Below are positions 62,179-64,000 of a stretch of DNA of 64,000 bases, piece after piece; position 1 is the stretch's first letter; each line of letters begins with the position of its first letter. The notes below the pieces were generated by a model. It worked only from the letters and a program-made list of their open reading frames with translations. It was not told the DNA's origin and did not search any database. Origin of the DNA: Nonomuraea coxensis DSM 45129 (GTDB lineage: Bacteria > Actinomycetota > Actinomycetes > Streptosporangiales > Streptosporangiaceae); assembly GCF_019397265.1 (NCBI RefSeq), contig NZ_CP068985.1, forward strand, positions 4,878,501-4,942,500, given 5' to 3'. Made by a program: the position numbers and the translations under genes.

Positions 62179-63132
62179 CTAACGTGTTGCCTGGTCCCGG
62201 CGGCGGCGGGCGGCGCGGATCTCGGCGTCGGCGACCTTGTCGTCGAGCAGCGCGTACAACTGGGTCGTCTCGGTGGAGGCGTGTCCGAGGCGGCGGCGGA
62301 CGGCCTCGATGGAGACGCCGGCGTTGATGAGCTCGGTGGCGTGGGCGTGGCGCAGCTGGTGGATGTCGATCTCCACCCCGGCCGCTTGGCAGTAGTTCTG
62401 CCAGCGGTGGTGGGCGGCGTCGTAGGACAGAGGTCCGCCGCGGCCGTTGATAGAGGCGCGAAACAGCGGCCCGGCGCTGTAGCCGGCGCGGGCGAGGTAG
62501 AGCTTGAGCAGGGTGACGTAGCCGCGGTCGTCGAGCAGGACGGTGCGGACGCTGCCGCCCTTGCCGTGGATGCGCACGTGTTCGTCGTCTAGGCGCAGAT
62601 CGAGATCCTCCACATAGAGACCGCAGACTTCCGAGGCTCGGGTGCCGCAGACGTAGACGGTCTCGAACAGTACCCGGTCGCGTAGCCGGTCCAGCGGCAG
62701 GTCCTTGCGCGGCCGCCGCGAGCAGATCACCGCCAGCAGCTTGGCCACGTCGGCGGCCGCGGCCGGGCGGGGCAGGTTCTTGGGCACTTTGACGGTGTCG
62801 ATGCGGTCCATCGGGTTGGCGTCCAGGAGGTCGTGGCGGACGGCCCACTTGGTGAAGGAGGCGACGGCGGCGCGCTTGCGCTTGCGGCTGGCCGGCGACA
62901 GCTCGGCGAGCTCGGCCAGGAACGCGCGGACCGGCGCGGCGGTCAACTCGGCGAGTTCTTCGCCGTGGTGGGCGGCGAACGCGATCAGGTCGCCGCGGTA
63001 GGCGCGCCGGGTGTGCGCCGACTTCCCGGCGTTGGCCAGGTCGGTGAGGAAGTCGTCCAGATGCCGGGCGAGCGGGTGGGAGCGGCCGAGCTGCTCGGCG
63101 ATGACCGGATCCACCGTGCCGACCTCCACCAT
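62179..63132 (-). CDS. tnpI: TnpI-type tyrosine recombinase
   Basis: The ATG at 63132 gives 317 residues; TTG 63231 or ATG 63216 would overlap the candidate recombination site. The N-terminal SAM-like core-binding domain (HLDDFLTDLANAGKSAHTRRAYRGDLIAFAAHHGEELAELT) is followed by the catalytic domain. Numbered from the TTG, it holds Arg198 (VCGTRASEV), Lys224 (IHGKGGS), His291 and Arg294 (HQLRHAHAT), His317 (RRRLGHAS) and the nucleophile Tyr326 (TQLYALL). All six catalytic residues are present. It likely resolves transposon cointegrates. Confidence 0.88.
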   Translation of the reverse strand: MVEVGTVDPVIAEQLGRSHPLARHLDDFLTDLANAGKSAHTRRAYRGDLIAFAAHHGEELAELTAAPVRAFLAELAELSPASRKRKRAAVASFTKWAVRHDLLDANPMDRIDTVKVPKNLPRPAAAADVAKLLAVICSRRPRKDLPLDRLRDRVLFETVYVCGTRASEVCGLYVEDLDLRLDDEHVRIHGKGGSVRTVLLDDRGYVTLLKLYLARAGYSAGPLFRASINGRGGPLSYDAAHHRWQNYCQAAGVEIDIHQLRHAHATELINAGVSIEAVRRRLGHASTETTQLYALLDDKVADAEIRAARRRRDQATR

Positions 63133-63379
63133 CCCCCAGGTTGCCAGATAACCGGGAAACGAAGCATCCGCGCCGGACGACGGTTGCCCAGCTCGGGCCC
63201 GGCCCGCAGCGGCCATCTTGCCAGATAACAACAGCTATCCCGTAACCATTGATCTCCATCCTGCTGATTCGCACCGCAAGGCCATCGTGCTGCTCAGAGG
63301 GTCGTCGAAGCCGTTTCCCCGTAACAGTTCGATTTTGCACCTGGCCCGCGCTGATGGATGAGTCCTACCTTCGGGGCTC
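63133..63379. other. Candidate resolution site of the Tn3-type transposon
   Basis: TTGCCAGATAAC occurs twice as a direct repeat (63141-63152 and 63218-63229), 77 bp apart. AACCGGGAAAC (63150-63160) has a near inverted match, GTTTCCCCGTAAC, at about 63312-63324. Such paired and inverted motifs between tnpI and tnpA are expected for a TnpI-type internal resolution site, and the promoters of both genes must also lie here. Confidence 0.5.
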
Positions 63380-64000
63380 ATGCCAGTTGAGTTCTTGAGC
63401 GATGAAGAGGCGGCCGCGTACGGCCGCTACGTAGGGGCACCGACGCGGGCCGAGCTGGAGAAGATGTTCTTCCTCGACGACGCGGACCGGAAGCTGATCG
63501 GGCGCCGCCGCGGCGATCAGCACCGGCTCGGGTTCGCCCTGCAACTCACCACGGCCCGGTACGTGGGCCGGTTCCTGCCGGACCCGCTGGAGGTCCCGGC
63601 CGAGGTGATCGACTACCTGGCCGACCAGCTCGGCGTGGCGGACGTCTCGCAATCAAACAGTACACCGAGCGGCGCCAGACGCAGTTCGGCCACCAGGACG
63701 AGATCAAGAAGGCGTACGGGCTGCGGGAGTTCTCCGCGGTCGAGGCGGAGTTCACCGCGTGGGTGGATGCGCGGGCGTGGAACACCGGGGACGGCAAGAA
63801 GAGCATCTTCATCGACGGCGTGAGCTGGCTGCGCTCCAACAAGGTGCTGCTGCCGGGGGGACCACGCTGACCCGGCTGATCGCCCGGGTGCGCGATGAGG
63901 CGACCGAGCGGCTGCACGACACGCTGTACGGGATCTTGTCGCCGCGGCAACAGGCGATCCTGGCCCGGTTGCTGGAGGTGCAGGAGGGGCGCGATCGTCG
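63380..64000 (+). pseudogene. tnpA: Tn3-family transposase (TnpA) N-terminus, frameshifted and cut by window end
   Basis: The ATG at 63380 opens a DUF4158-type TnpA: VEFLSDEEAAAYGRYVGAPTRAELEKMFFLDDADRKLIGRRRGDQHRLGFALQLTTARYVGRFLPDPLEVPAEVIDYLADQLGV. Near 63650 the homologous frame shifts (IKQYTERRQTQFGHQDEIKKAYGLREFSAVEAEFTAWVDARAWNTGDGKKSIFIDGVSWLRSNKVLLPG). Near 63855 it shifts again (TTLTRLIARVRDEATERLHDTLYGILSPRQQAILARLLEVQEG) and runs to the window end. With two frameshifts it is probably inactive, unless they are sequencing errors; the catalytic DDE part is beyond the window. Confidence 0.82.

Larger units (their letters stand above)
62092..64000. mobile_element. Tn3-family transposon with tyrosine recombinase, right part cut by window end
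   Basis: Similarity to the hydrolase stops exactly where GGGGTTGAGGAACCGG begins (62092). This is the GGGG start typical of Tn3-family terminal inverted repeats. Inside are a divergent pair: a tyrosine recombinase (62179-63132, minus) and a TnpA transposase (63380 onward, plus), with a repeat-bearing region between them that probably serves as the resolution site. This matches the Tn4430-like layout (TnpI/TnpA). The opposite end and target duplication lie outside the window. Confidence 0.75.

Overview
The window is a 64 kb piece of a very GC-rich actinobacterial chromosome. Mycothiol-type maleylpyruvate isomerase-family enzymes, HelR, an ECF41 sigma factor, a DUF6493-like protein and abundant TetR/MarR regulators, GTG starts and leaderless-looking genes all point to an actinomycete, most likely Streptosporangiales-like (the family is inference; no rRNA or tRNA gene was seen).

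Left part (1-17 kb): a truncated UvrA-type ABC protein, a pentapeptide-repeat membrane protein, a GNAT acetyltransferase, a fatty acid desaturase, a decayed YoaK/DUF1275 gene and an ammonium channel. Next comes a cobalt locus (6.7-11.5 kb): a histidine-phosphatase-like protein, a [2Fe-2S] ferredoxin-like protein, a tiny Cys/His peptide, CbtA, CbtB, and a four-gene operon for a cobalt-type nitrile hydratase/thiocyanate hydrolase whose beta chain is split in two, with a chaperone-like paralogue. After it lie a DUF3806-like protein, a maleylpyruvate isomerase-family enzyme, a LexA paralogue, a VOC protein, an AraC regulator and a second, complete UvrA-like ABC protein.

Middle part (17-46.5 kb): a fused, broken YCII/ECF-sigma remnant, then regulator-target pairs with readable operators: TetR/LLM flavin oxidoreductase, TetR/SDR, TetR/methyltransferase, MarR/BBE oxidase. 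A HelR-type RNA polymerase-rescuing ATPase is preceded by a rifamycin-associated-element-like palindrome. There is also a glycosyltransferase, a RIO kinase, an ECF sigma factor translationally coupled to a DUF6493-like protein, and a GntR-ABC ATPase-permease-S41 peptidase-lipoprotein hydrolase operon in which the GntR/ATPase junction looks frame-damaged.

Right part (46.5-64 kb) is accessory in character. It carries at least seven short tandem-repeat arrays (periods 13, 15, 18, 18, 21, 24 and 30 bp). One expands a heptapeptide inside a LysR regulator and another extends the C-terminus of an alpha/beta hydrolase. It also holds a TniB-like transposition ATPase remnant, MarR/epoxide hydrolase, DinB, PNPOx-like and STAS genes. 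At the end, a Tn3-family transposon with a divergent TnpI-type tyrosine recombinase interrupts an alpha/beta hydrolase gene and runs off the window with a frameshifted transposase.

The best candidates for a coherent, under-described system are the cobalt enzyme-import-microprotein locus and the repeat-expanded genes on the right side. Homology calls were made by eye from motifs; no database search was run.
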